Source: Rhodobacter sp.
GTDB lineage: Bacteria; Pseudomonadota; Alphaproteobacteria; Rhodobacterales; Rhodobacteraceae
Reading direction: 5' to 3'
Assembly (NCBI GenBank): GCA_020250125.1
Contig: JADCEL010000001.1
Span: 1 to 64,000, forward strand
Length of the DNA stretch: 64,000 nucleotides
A model generated the notes under the pieces. That model was not told where the DNA came from, did not search any database, and saw nothing but the letters and a program-made list of their open reading frames with translations. The translations under genes and the position numbers were made by a program. Shown one piece after another: positions 46,794-55,020 of the stretch (the first letter of the stretch is position 1; every line of letters starts with the position of its first letter).

Positions 46794-47585
46794 ATGTCCG
46801 ACACCCAATCCGTTGGCACCGTCAACCGCCGCCAGCTGCATGTGACCGAAGAAGTCGCAATCCAGATCACCGGCATGAACAAGTGGTTCGGCACCTTTCA
46901 CGTGCTGCGCGACATCGACCTGACCGTGCGGCGGGGCGAGCGCATCGTCATCGCCGGGCCGTCCGGTTCGGGCAAGTCAACGCTGATCCGCTGCATCAAC
47001 CGCCTGGAAGAACACCAGTCGGGCCGGATCATCGTTGACGGCACCGAATTGACGAATGACATCAAGAACATCGACAAGGTGCGGTCGGAAGTGGGCATGG
47101 TGTTTCAGCATTTCAACCTGTTTCCGCACCTGACAATCCTGGAGAACCTGACGCTTGCCCCGATCTGGGTGCGAAAGATCCCGAAGCGCGAGGCCGAGGA
47201 AACGGCAATGTACTTTCTGGAAAAGGTCAGGATTCCGGAACAGGCGCTGAAGTATCCCGGCCAGCTTTCCGGCGGGCAGCAGCAGCGCGTCGCCATCGCG
47301 CGGTCTCTGTGCATGAAGCCGCGCATCATGCTGTTTGACGAGCCGACCAGCGCCCTTGACCCCGAGATGATCAAGGAAGTGCTGGATACGATGATTCAGC
47401 TGGCGGAAGAGGGCATGACCATGCTGTGCGTCACGCATGAAATGGGGTTCGCCCGCCAGGTGGCGAACCGGGTGATCTTCATGGATCAGGGTCAGATCGT
47501 GGAACAGAACGAACCGGAAGAGTTCTTTCTGAACCCGAAGTCCGAACGCACGAAGCTGTTCCTCAGCCAGATTCTGGGCCACTGA
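46794..47585 (+). CDS. bztD: Amino-acid ABC transporter ATP-binding protein BztD
   Basis: The 263-residue ATPase has Walker [10 protein letters not shown], the Q-loop [12 protein letters not shown], the signature [14 protein letters not shown], Walker [16 protein letters not shown] and the switch His in CVTHEMGFA. These are typical of polar amino-acid importers (GlnQ/AapP). It follows bztC by 12 bp with AAGGAG before the start and ends the operon. Confidence 0.97.
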   Translation: MSDTQSVGTVNRRQLHVTEEVAIQITGMNKWFGTFHVLRDIDLTVRRGERIVIAGPSGSGKSTLIRCINRLEEHQSGRIIVDGTELTNDIKNIDKVRSEVGMVFQHFNLFPHLTILENLTLAPIWVRKIPKREAEETAMYFLEKVRIPEQALKYPGQLSGGQQQRVAIARSLCMKPRIMLFDEPTSALDPEMIKEVLDTMIQLAEEGMTMLCVTHEMGFARQVANRVIFMDQGQIVEQNEPEEFFLNPKSERTKLFLSQILGH

Positions 47586-47609
47586 CGCCGCAGCCGCCGG
47601 GGGGCAGTG

Positions 47610-47717
47610 GTTGGGGGCCTTGGCCCCCTGCCAGACAGCGCGGGGCGCGTGCGCAAGGGGTTCCCGTCTTCCGGCCGGCGGTCCATGTGGTTGGCACTTT
47701 TCAGCACCCTGCCAAGG
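47610..47717. repeat. Extragenic repeat copy behind bztD
   Basis: The stretch begins with a GGGGGCC-TTGGCCCCC hairpin core, continues with GCCAGACAGCGCGGGGC, then TTCCGGCCGGCGGTC and TGGCACTTTTCAGC. It aligns with 33600-33710. The final CTTCAGCACCCTG-like end also recurs near 63875. It lies between the convergent bztD and sixA genes. Confidence 0.7.
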
Positions 47718-47732
47718 TCCGCACGCCGCAGG

Positions 47733-48239
47733 TCAGGCCGCAAGTTCACGCGGAACGATGAAATCCAGAACAACCGCCATGCCGAACCCTGCCTCGGCCC
47801 AGGACGCAACCGCAAAATCCGCGACCAGCGTCGCCCCGGTGGGATAGCGCTGAAACTCGGGGGACAGAAGGTCTGACGCAACCAGCCTGTGGGCGAATTC
47901 GGCGATGCCGGGGTTGTGGCCGATCATCATGACCGTGTCGGCATGGGCATGGCGCAGGACCGCAAGCATCACGTCCGGGCCTGCGTGATACAGGGCAGGC
48001 TTCAGGTCCGGAACGGGCGCGCCCGGCAGCGCGGGGGCAATCCCTGACCAGGTCTTGCGGGTGCGCAGCGCATCGGAACACAGCACCTGCTGCGGGATAT
48101 AGCCGCGCGAGGCCAGCCAATCACCCAGATCGGCCGCCGCCGCCTTGCCTCGGTCGTTCAGCGGGCGGTCGTGATCGGGCAAGTTCGGATCGTCCCAGCT
48201 GGATTTTGCATGCCGCGTCAGGATCAGGCGCTTGGTCAT
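47733..48239 (-). CDS. sixA: Phosphohistidine phosphatase SixA-like
   Basis: The 168-residue histidine-phosphatase-superfamily protein starts [17 protein letters not shown] (RH catalytic motif) and has the second His in MIGHNPGIAE. SixA dephosphorylates phosphohistidine proteins; in E. coli its target is the nitrogen PTS protein NPr, which would tie it to ptsN in this window. The start overlaps the stop of the ferredoxin-like gene by 4 nt. The upstream in-frame extension is a shadow. Confidence 0.88.
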   Translation of the reverse strand: MTKRLILTRHAKSSWDDPNLPDHDRPLNDRGKAAAADLGDWLASRGYIPQQVLCSDALRTRKTWSGIAPALPGAPVPDLKPALYHAGPDVMLAVLRHAHADTVMMIGHNPGIAEFAHRLVASDLLSPEFQRYPTGATLVADFAVASWAEAGFGMAVVLDFIVPRELAA

Positions 48240-48889
48240 CGGTGAAACTGCCTCATGTGATAGGCGGACTGTGCCTGCATCCTTGCATGACGGGCCGAGA
48301 CCGGGCAAGCGCGGCGCACGGCACAGCCGCAGGTCATGCAATCCTGCCCCGCCGCGCTGTCCAGCCAGGCGTGGCAGGCGGGCAGGTCATAGCCTGCGCC
48401 TGTCAGGGCCGCAGCCGGGCAGGCGCTGCGGCAGGGCTGGCCTTCGCAGGCGTCGCAGGGTGAAGGGGGCAAAGGCGGCAGATCGATGTGCGCCTTCAGC
48501 GCCAGCGCGCCCCGGAATGACACCATCAACCCGGCCTCGTCATGAACCAGCAACCTGACTGGCGACGACCAGATGCGCCCCGTGCGCAACGCCCATGCGT
48601 AGAACGGCCGGTGCGGCGGGCCGCCAAAGGGAAACAGCGCCTTCGCCCCCAGATCGCAGGCGATCCGCCCGATCACGCGGCGCGACCAGCGGTCGACCGG
48701 ATCAGGTGCGCCGTCCTGCCATTCGGGCTGCGCGGTCAGGTGTTGCCAGAAGCCCGGCTGGCGCGGCCCGACAAGCAGCAGGGTCCGGGTGCCGGGCGGC
48801 AGTGCGTCTTGCGGCACAGCCTGAAACCCGCCGAGAACCGTCAGCTCATGGGCGGCCAGCGCGGCCCCGATCTGTGCCAGCGCGGTCAT
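48236..48889 (-). CDS. Ferredoxin-like 4Fe-4S protein of unknown role
   Basis: The 217-residue protein has two C-terminal cysteine groups, [14 protein letters not shown] and [13 protein letters not shown], compatible with two [4Fe-4S] clusters. The N-terminal 140 residues carry no cofactor motif I recognise. The C-terminal arrangement is reminiscent of QueG-type ferredoxin domains without the cobalamin domain. It overlaps argB upstream and sixA downstream by 4 nt each, so it is the middle gene of a three-gene operon. Confidence 0.8.
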   Translation of the reverse strand: MTALAQIGAALAAHELTVLGGFQAVPQDALPPGTRTLLLVGPRQPGFWQHLTAQPEWQDGAPDPVDRWSRRVIGRIACDLGAKALFPFGGPPHRPFYAWALRTGRIWSSPVRLLVHDEAGLMVSFRGALALKAHIDLPPLPPSPCDACEGQPCRSACPAAALTGAGYDLPACHAWLDSAAGQDCMTCGCAVRRACPVSARHARMQAQSAYHMRQFHR

Positions 48890-49782
48890 TCGCCGCGCGG
48901 CTTGACCCGCGGCTCGGTCGACCGGATCAGGGACCCCGCCCCATGGTCGGTGAACAGTTCCAGCAGACAGGCGTTCGGAATGCGCCCGTCCAGAATGACC
49001 ACGGCCCGCACGCCCTGCTCCAGCGCCAGCAGCGCTGTTTCGGTCTTGGGAATCATCCCCCCGGCGATGATGCCGCGCGCCGTCATGTCGCGGACCTGAT
49101 CGGGGGAAAGCTGTGTCACCACAGCACCGCTTTCATCCTTGACGCCGGACACATCCGTCAGCAGCAACAGCCGGTCCGCCTTCAGCGCGCCGGCAATCGC
49201 CCCCGCCGCCGTATCGCCGTTGACGTTGAACGTCTCGTTATCCGCGACACCCGTGGCGACCGGGGCAACGACCGGGATGATCCCGGCATTGTAAAGGTCG
49301 CGCAGCACCTGCACGTTCATTTCCACCGGGCGGCCGACGAAACCGAGTTCGGGGTCATCGGCGACGCAGACCATCAGGTCGTCATCCTTGCCGGAAATGC
49401 CAACGGCCCGCCCGCCCTGATCGTTGATCGCCTGCACGATGCGCTTGTTGACCGCGCCGCACAGCACCATCTCCACCACCTCGACCGTGGCCTTGTCGGT
49501 CACGCGCTTGCCGCGCACGAATTCTGATTTGATGCCAAGCTTCGCCAGCAGATCGTTGATCATCGGCCCGCCGCCGTGCACCACCACCGGGTTGACCCCG
49601 ACCTGGCGCATCAGCACGATGTCGCGGGCAAATTCGGCCATGGCATCTGCGTCGCCCATGGCATTGCCGCCGAATTTCACAACCACCACGGCACCGGCAT
49701 AGCGTTGCAGATAGGGCAGCGCCTCGGACAGGGTGCGGGCGGCGGCGATCGGTTCACGGGTCATGGCAAGCTGCTTTTTCAT
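48886..49782 (-). CDS. argB: Acetylglutamate kinase
   Basis: The 298-residue amino-acid kinase has the N-acetylglutamate kinase motifs [10 protein letters not shown] and [10 protein letters not shown]. Later segments [15 protein letters not shown] and GGMIPK also fit. It phosphorylates N-acetylglutamate in arginine synthesis and is usually the arginine-inhibited step. The start at [11 protein letters not shown] was chosen by family fit; the frame stays open upstream across the divergent SDR gene. Confidence 0.97.
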   Translation of the reverse strand: MKKQLAMTREPIAAARTLSEALPYLQRYAGAVVVVKFGGNAMGDADAMAEFARDIVLMRQVGVNPVVVHGGGPMINDLLAKLGIKSEFVRGKRVTDKATVEVVEMVLCGAVNKRIVQAINDQGGRAVGISGKDDDLMVCVADDPELGFVGRPVEMNVQVLRDLYNAGIIPVVAPVATGVADNETFNVNGDTAAGAIAGALKADRLLLLTDVSGVKDESGAVVTQLSPDQVRDMTARGIIAGGMIPKTETALLALEQGVRAVVILDGRIPNACLLELFTDHGAGSLIRSTEPRVKPRGE

Positions 49783-49921
49783 CGGGGTAATCCTGACTGC
49801 GCCCTGTGTGGTAGCCCCTTTGCCGACCCCTGCCAAGGGTCGCGTCCAAAGGGGGATGCCTTGCGGATTCCGGCAAGAGCGATAAGGTTTTTTCCGGAAC
49901 GGACAAGGGGGCGATAGGGTG

Positions 49922-50653
49922 ATGTCAGAGGTGAAGACGCTGCTGCTGACCGGGGCAAGCAGGGGCATCGGGCACGCCACGGTCAAGCGGTTTTCGGCCG
50001 AAGGCTGGCGCGTGCTGACCTGTTCGCGCCAGCCCTTCGATCCGCGCTGCCCGTGGCCGGGCGGCGAGGAAAACCACATCCAGATCGACCTTGCCGACCC
50101 CAACAAGACCATCGCCGCCATCGAAGTGATCAAGGAAAAGGTGAACGGGCGTCTTGATGCGCTGGTGAACAACGCGGGCATCAGCCCCAAGGGGCCGGGC
50201 GGCGCGCGGCTGACCACGCTGGATACAGACTTGCGCATCTGGGGGCATGTGTTTCACGTCAATTTCTTTTCCTGTGTCGTGCTGGCCCGCGCGTTGCAGG
50301 CAGAACTTGCGGCTGTGCAGGGATCGGTCGTCAACGTCACCTCGATCGCCGGGTCGCGCGTGCATCCCTTTGCCGGGGCGGCCTATGCCACGTCAAAGGC
50401 GGCGCTGGCCGCGCTGACCCGCGAAATGGCGCATGATTTCGGCCCCCTCGGCGTCCGGGTCAACGCGATTGCACCGGGCGAGGTGGAAACGGCGATGCTG
50501 TCACCCGGCACCGACAAGATTGTTGAAAAACTGCCCTTGCAGCGGCTTGGCCAGCCGAAAGAGGTGGCCGATGTCATCTGGTTCCTGTGCTCGGACCAGT
50601 CGAGCTATATCTCGGGGGCCGAGATCGAGGTGAACGGCGCGCAGCACGTGTGA
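49922..50653 (+). CDS. Short-chain dehydrogenase/reductase
   Basis: The 243-residue classical SDR has the cofactor loop TGASRGIG, the NNAG motif ([10 protein letters not shown]), the catalytic Ser region (VTSIAGS) and YATSKAAL (Tyr/Lys). It resembles 3-oxoacyl-reductase-like oxidoreductases, but the substrate cannot be read from sequence. A GTG directly before the ATG is an alternative start. It is divergent from argB with a 139-bp intergenic region. Confidence 0.92.
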   Translation: MSEVKTLLLTGASRGIGHATVKRFSAEGWRVLTCSRQPFDPRCPWPGGEENHIQIDLADPNKTIAAIEVIKEKVNGRLDALVNNAGISPKGPGGARLTTLDTDLRIWGHVFHVNFFSCVVLARALQAELAAVQGSVVNVTSIAGSRVHPFAGAAYATSKAALAALTREMAHDFGPLGVRVNAIAPGEVETAMLSPGTDKIVEKLPLQRLGQPKEVADVIWFLCSDQSSYISGAEIEVNGAQHV

Positions 50654-50664
50654 GGGGCTTGCGA

Positions 50665-50704
50665 ATTCGTCATCTGACGCCTATACTTTCGTCAGATGAC
50701 GAAT
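50665..50704. promoter_or_regulatory. Operator palindrome over the promoter of the RES/Xre module
   Basis: ATTCGTCATCTGACG (50665-50679) and its exact reverse complement (50690-50704) flank a 10-bp spacer that contains TATACT (50682-50687), a good -10 hexamer. Each arm holds a GTCA-nn-TGAC half-palindrome. The site ends about 15 bp before the antitoxin start. Layout and symmetry fit autorepression by the Xre antitoxin. Confidence 0.8.
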
Positions 50705-50719
50705 GGTGGGGGCCGCGCG

Positions 50720-51184
50720 ATGAACGCAAATGACATGACAGGCAAGGGGCAGTTCGAAGGGGCCGGGCAACCGGCGCGGATCAGTGAGATGCTGGGCCTG
50801 AACGCGGTGGCGCTGGATGATGTCGGGCTGGCCCGCGTGGTGGTCCGGGGCTTGCCTGCGTCTGCGGCAGAGGCGCTGGGCAGGGTGATCGGGCGGGCGC
50901 AGGTGGTGGGGCCGCTGATCCCCGAAGCAACGCTGCGCCGCGCCCGGCAGGGGCGCAAGGCCCTGTCGCGAGAGATGAGCGGGCGGCTTTATGAAGTCAG
51001 CCGGGTGGTTGATGCGGCGAACCGCAGTTTCGGCGGTGACCGCGCGGCGGTTGACCGGTTTCTGGCCCGCCCGCATCCGCTGCTTGACGGGATGACGCCA
51101 TTGGCCATGGCGCAGTCAGGCTCCGCCGGTGCCGAGGCGGTTGTAAACATGATCCGGCGGGCGGATGCAGGCGTCGCGGTGTGA
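50720..51184 (+). CDS. Xre/MbcA/ParS-type antitoxin
   Basis: The 154-residue protein ends in the DUF2384 toxin-binding domain (VVDAANRSFGGDRAAVDRFL, then PHPLLDGMTPLAMAQSGSG-like turn). A helical N-terminal DNA-binding region precedes it. It neutralises the RES toxin encoded next and probably represses through the palindrome upstream. I chose the ATG behind GGTGGGGG; an ATG at 50696 lies inside the operator arm too close to the likely transcript start. It overlaps the toxin gene by 4 nt (GTGA). Confidence 0.9.
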   Translation: MNANDMTGKGQFEGAGQPARISEMLGLNAVALDDVGLARVVVRGLPASAAEALGRVIGRAQVVGPLIPEATLRRARQGRKALSREMSGRLYEVSRVVDAANRSFGGDRAAVDRFLARPHPLLDGMTPLAMAQSGSAGAEAVVNMIRRADAGVAV

Positions 51185-51657
51185 TCCGCAGCCTGCCGGA
51201 ACCGATGGTCTGCTACCGGATCGGCGATTCGGGCGGTGACTACCCGATCTGGGATGCGGGCGGTGCCCGGCAGGTTGATGGCCGCTGGCACGAAGCCGGG
51301 GCATCCGTGATCTATGCGGCCCAGCATTATTCGACCGCGATGCTGGAAAAACTGGTGCATTTCGGCGGGGAAATGCCGCCGAACCAGCATTTCCTGGCCG
51401 TGACCCTGCCGCAGGGCATCAGCTGCGAAGTGGCCAATCCTGATGCGCTGGAAGGCTGGGCACGCGCCGATTGCAGCGTGGCGCGCGCCTTCGGGCGGCG
51501 ATGGTATGGCGAAGGGCGGTCTGCCGTGCTGATCGTGCCGTCCGTGGTGGCGCGGATGGAACGCAATCTGGTGATCAATGCGCTGCACCCCGACTTCGGG
51601 CGTATCCGGCCGGGGCTGGAGGTGCCGGTCTGGTGGGATGTACGGCTGTTCGGGTAA
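51181..51657 (+). CDS. RES-domain NAD+-degrading toxin
   Basis: The 158-residue protein has the RES fold signature: an Arg in CYRIGD, then GRWHEAG, VIYAAQHYSTAMLEKLVH and a C-terminal SVVARMERNLVINALHPDF. The family kills or arrests cells by NAD+ phosphorolysis/hydrolysis and pairs with Xre/DUF2384 antitoxins. The start is GTG in the overlap with the antitoxin. It converges on engB with a single base between the stops. Confidence 0.93.
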   Translation: MIRSLPEPMVCYRIGDSGGDYPIWDAGGARQVDGRWHEAGASVIYAAQHYSTAMLEKLVHFGGEMPPNQHFLAVTLPQGISCEVANPDALEGWARADCSVARAFGRRWYGEGRSAVLIVPSVVARMERNLVINALHPDFGRIRPGLEVPVWWDVRLFG

Positions 51658-51658
51658 A

Positions 51659-52312
51659 CTATTCCAGTGCCGCAATAACCGCCCGCAGGGTTTCGATACC
51701 GTCACTCTTTTCCGAAGAGGTCACGATGATCTCCGGAAATGCCGCCGGATGCTTTGCCAAGGCACCGCGCACCTGGGCCAGGGTCGCCTCACGCTCTGCC
51801 GCGCTGATCTTGTCGGCCTTGGTCAGCACCGCCTGAAAGGTCACGGCGGAGCGGTCGAGCAGCGCCAGGATGTCCTCGTCCACCGCCTTGACCCCGTGGC
51901 GCGCGTCGATCAGCACGAAGGCGCGCCGCAGGGTCTGGCGGCCGGACAGATAGCTTTTCAGCAGCCGCTGCCATTTCTCGACCACTGGCTTGGGCGCTTC
52001 GGCATAGCCGTAGCCGGGCAGGTCAACCAGATAGCGCGAGGGGCCAAGCGCGAAATAGTTGATCTCTTGCGTGCGTCCGGGGGTGTTCGAGGCGCGCGCC
52101 AGCGACTTGCGCCCGGTCAGGGCGTTGATCAGGCTGGATTTTCCCACATTGGACCGCCCCGCAAAGCAAACTTCCAGGCGGTCTGCCGGGGGCAGGCCAT
52201 CCATCGCGACCACGCCTTTGACGAAATCCACCGGCCCGGCAAACATCAGCCGCCCGGCTTCGCGCGCGGCGCCTTCCGGTTCCGGGCTGAGGGGAAAGGG
52301 AAGTACGGTCAC
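51659..52312 (-). CDS. engB: Ribosome biogenesis GTPase EngB (YihA/YsxC)
   Basis: The 217-residue TRAFAC GTPase has G1 GRSNVGKSS, G2 region NTPGRTQEINYF, G3 DLPGYGYA and G4 TKADK. It acts in late assembly of the 50S subunit and is usually essential. It overlaps the MOSC gene upstream by 4 nt, in the yidC-MOSC-engB operon. Confidence 0.96.
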   Translation of the reverse strand: MTVLPFPLSPEPEGAAREAGRLMFAGPVDFVKGVVAMDGLPPADRLEVCFAGRSNVGKSSLINALTGRKSLARASNTPGRTQEINYFALGPSRYLVDLPGYGYAEAPKPVVEKWQRLLKSYLSGRQTLRRAFVLIDARHGVKAVDEDILALLDRSAVTFQAVLTKADKISAAEREATLAQVRGALAKHPAAFPEIIVTSSEKSDGIETLRAVIAALE

Positions 52313-53058
52313 GTCAAGGTCACTGTGTCGCCCGTGGCAATTGTGCCGCCCCTGGTGACAACCGCGTAAAGCCCGAAATCCTGGTGGCCAAAGGCCGCGT
52401 CCAGCCCGCCAAGCGTATCTGCATCGACCCGGCCCGTTTCGGGACTGGCCGAGGTTGCCCGGCAGCGGGTGATCCGCTCTTCAATCCGCAGTTCGGCCTG
52501 GCCAATGCGCAGGGTGCGCCCGATCCAGTCCCATTCCGCCCAGGGTGCGGCCCCGTCCAGCCACAGGTTGCCGCGCCAGCGGTCGGCGGACAGATCCTGC
52601 CCCATGCGCGCCGAAAGATCTGCCAGCGAGCGCAGAGACAGGACAGAGACGGACGGAAAATCGCTGTCGGTCATGCCGCGCCCGGCGCTGACGATCTGCG
52701 CGGGCTGCGCGCGATCCGCCGGGGCCAGCGGCGCAATCCAGGACAGAAAGGCCGGCAGGTCTGCCGGATCGTCCGGGCGGAAGGTCAGGGCCCCCAGGTC
52801 GGGGTGGCGCAGGGTCACCGTGCCGCTTTGGTCTTCCAGCACCGAGGTGATGGCCATAAGCGCAGGCACCTTGGCCCCGCGTGCGAAATTGGCGCAAGGT
52901 ACCCAGCCGCCATCGCCCAGCTTTGCCGCCTCATGCGCGACGGCCCAGTGCCGGTCCCACGGCAGGCAGGCCCCCGCCGAAAGAACAACGGACCCAAGGT
53001 CTTCGCGCCCGTGTCCCTTGATCGGATGGCGGCAGATTCGGGCCAGCCGGATGGTCAT
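52309..53058 (-). CDS. MOSC-domain protein
   Basis: The 249-residue protein has an N-terminal MOSC_N-like segment (RLARICRHPIKGHGRE) and a C-terminal MOSC beta-barrel with the conserved cysteine in RITRCRATSASPETG. MOSC proteins handle sulfur or molybdenum cofactor-linked chemistry. The start is fixed by the ATGA overlap with yidC. The larger open frame upstream lies within yidC and is spurious. Confidence 0.88.
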   Translation of the reverse strand: MTIRLARICRHPIKGHGREDLGSVVLSAGACLPWDRHWAVAHEAAKLGDGGWVPCANFARGAKVPALMAITSVLEDQSGTVTLRHPDLGALTFRPDDPADLPAFLSWIAPLAPADRAQPAQIVSAGRGMTDSDFPSVSVLSLRSLADLSARMGQDLSADRWRGNLWLDGAAPWAEWDWIGRTLRIGQAELRIEERITRCRATSASPETGRVDADTLGGLDAAFGHQDFGLYAVVTRGGTIATGDTVTLT

Positions 53059-54890
53059 TTCTTGACCGGCGCTTTCTTGGTGTCGGTTTCGGCGGCAATG
53101 GTGCCCTTCTTGCGGTTCATGCCGGATTTGATGTTGCCGAAAATGTCCGGCTTGTGCCCGTGGCTGAGCATGATCAGGTACTGCTGCACGAAGGTGATGG
53201 TGTTGTTGGCAATCCAGTACACCACCAGCCCGCTGGCAAAACCGCCCAGCATGAACATGAAGACCCAAGGCATCCAGGCAAAGATCATCGCCTGGGTCGG
53301 ATCCGTCGGGGCGGGGTTCAGCTTTTGCTGAAGCCACATGGTGATGCCCAGAAGGATCGGCAGCACCCCGATGAAGATCAGCGCCAGCAGCGAACCCTGT
53401 GCCGGTGCCGCCCAGGGAAGCAGGCCGAACAGGTTGAACAGCGACGACGGATCGGGTGCCGACAGGTCGCGCAGCCAGCCGAAAAAGGGCGCGTGGCGCA
53501 GTTCGATGGTGACGAAGATCACCTTGTACAGCGCAAAGAAGATCGGGATCTGGATCAGGATGGGCAGGCAACCGGCGGCGGGGTTCACCTTCTTGTCCTT
53601 GTAAAGCTGCATCATTTCCTTCTGCAGCTTCTGCCTGTCGTCGCCGGCACGCTCCTTCAGTGCTTCCAGTTCGGGCTGAAGTTCCTTCATCCGCGCCATC
53701 GAGACGTAGGATTTGTAGGCCAGCGGCAACACGATGATCTTCAGCACGAAGGTCAGAGCAATGATCGCCAGGCCCATATTGCCGATCAGCGCATTCAACT
53801 CATGCAGCACCAAGAAAATCGGCTTGGTCAGGAAATAGAACCAGCCCCAGTCGATGGAATCGACGAAACCCGCGATCCCGCCCTCGTTCTGGTAGTCGCG
53901 GATGGTTTCCCATTCCTTGGCCCCCGCAAACAGGCGCGAGCTGGACGCGGCCGTCTTGCCTGCGGCAACCGTGATGACGGGCTGGCGGGTTTCCACCTGG
54001 AACACATCGGTCGCGGCCACGTATTTCGTCACGGCGGTGAACGGCTTGCCCTGTTCAGGGATCAGCGTCGTCATCCAGTATTTGTCGGTGAACCCGATCC
54101 AGCCATCGATGGCCGCGTCAACGATTTCTGCCTGCGCGCCTTCCCGGTCGATCACGGGAAGTTCGGTCATGGCGCTGTACTTGATCTCGGTCAGGGTGCC
54201 GTCGACCCGTCCGACCACTCCCTCGTGCAGGACAAAGAAGTTCTGCAGATCCGGCGGCTTGCCGTGCCGGGCCACGATGCCGTAGGGGGCCAGGCTTACG
54301 TCGGCGGTGCCGGTATTCTCGACAGCCTGGGTGACGGTGAACATGTAGTTTTCGTCAATCGACAGCGTCCGGCTGAAGATCAGACCCTTGCCATTGTCCC
54401 AGCGCAGCGTGACGGGTGCGTCAAGCGCCAGGGTGGTGCCGTCTGCCACGGTCCATTCCGTGTTGGGGCCGGGAACATCCGTGAACCCAAGGTCGCCGCC
54501 CGGTGCCCAGCCGTACAGGGCATAGTATGACCCGGTCTGGCCAACCGGCGTCAGCAGCCGGACCAGATCCGAATCCGGGTCCAGCGTAACGCGGTAATCC
54601 TTCAGCTTCAGATCATCGATCCGCCCGCCAAGCAGGGTGATGCTTCCCTTGACCCGGGGGGTGTCGATGGGAATGCGCGCGGCCTCGGGCGCGGCCTTGG
54701 CCGCAGGGGCGGCACCTGTGGTGGCATCCGCAGCCACGGGCGGCAAGGCGGCAGGCGCATCGGTGCCCGTGACGGTCGCAGGCTGTGGCGGGGCCACGGG
54801 TTCCGGTGGCGGAAAGAAGAAGAACCATGCCAGGATCACAAGGAAACTGAGCGCGGTCGCAAGGATAAGGTTCTTGTTCTGATCGTCCAT
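53055..54890 (-). CDS. yidC: Membrane protein insertase YidC
   Basis: The 611-residue insertase has an N-terminal anchor (about 8-25, LILATALSFLVILAWFFFF) and a large periplasmic P1 domain (to about 360). The conserved Oxa1/YidC core follows, with GWFYFLTKPIFLVLHEL and a C-terminal KKGTIAAETDTKK tail. It inserts proteins with or without SecYEG. The start at MDDQNKNLI fits the family; 19 upstream in-frame codons are not conserved. It is separated from rnpA-yidD by the ttcA and EAL genes, unlike the compact order of many bacteria. Confidence 0.97.
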   Translation of the reverse strand: MDDQNKNLILATALSFLVILAWFFFFPPPEPVAPPQPATVTGTDAPAALPPVAADATTGAAPAAKAAPEAARIPIDTPRVKGSITLLGGRIDDLKLKDYRVTLDPDSDLVRLLTPVGQTGSYYALYGWAPGGDLGFTDVPGPNTEWTVADGTTLALDAPVTLRWDNGKGLIFSRTLSIDENYMFTVTQAVENTGTADVSLAPYGIVARHGKPPDLQNFFVLHEGVVGRVDGTLTEIKYSAMTELPVIDREGAQAEIVDAAIDGWIGFTDKYWMTTLIPEQGKPFTAVTKYVAATDVFQVETRQPVITVAAGKTAASSSRLFAGAKEWETIRDYQNEGGIAGFVDSIDWGWFYFLTKPIFLVLHELNALIGNMGLAIIALTFVLKIIVLPLAYKSYVSMARMKELQPELEALKERAGDDRQKLQKEMMQLYKDKKVNPAAGCLPILIQIPIFFALYKVIFVTIELRHAPFFGWLRDLSAPDPSSLFNLFGLLPWAAPAQGSLLALIFIGVLPILLGITMWLQQKLNPAPTDPTQAMIFAWMPWVFMFMLGGFASGLVVYWIANNTITFVQQYLIMLSHGHKPDIFGNIKSGMNRKKGTIAAETDTKKAPVKK

Positions 54891-55020
54891 CTGGACCAGC
54901 ACCGTTCCTGAAAGGGTCAGCGGTGCTTCAACAGAGGTGGGGGGCAAAGGTCAAGCGGTTTTCCCCTGCGCCGGCGGGGGCGCGCCGCTTTGGCCCGGCC
55001 CGCCCGCAGTCTTGGCGCCT

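Noticed and set aside
50696-50719. Upstream ATG as the antitoxin start
   Set aside because: It lies inside the operator arm, 9 bp after the -10, without a ribosome-binding site; the ATG at 50720 has GGTGGGGG at proper distance.
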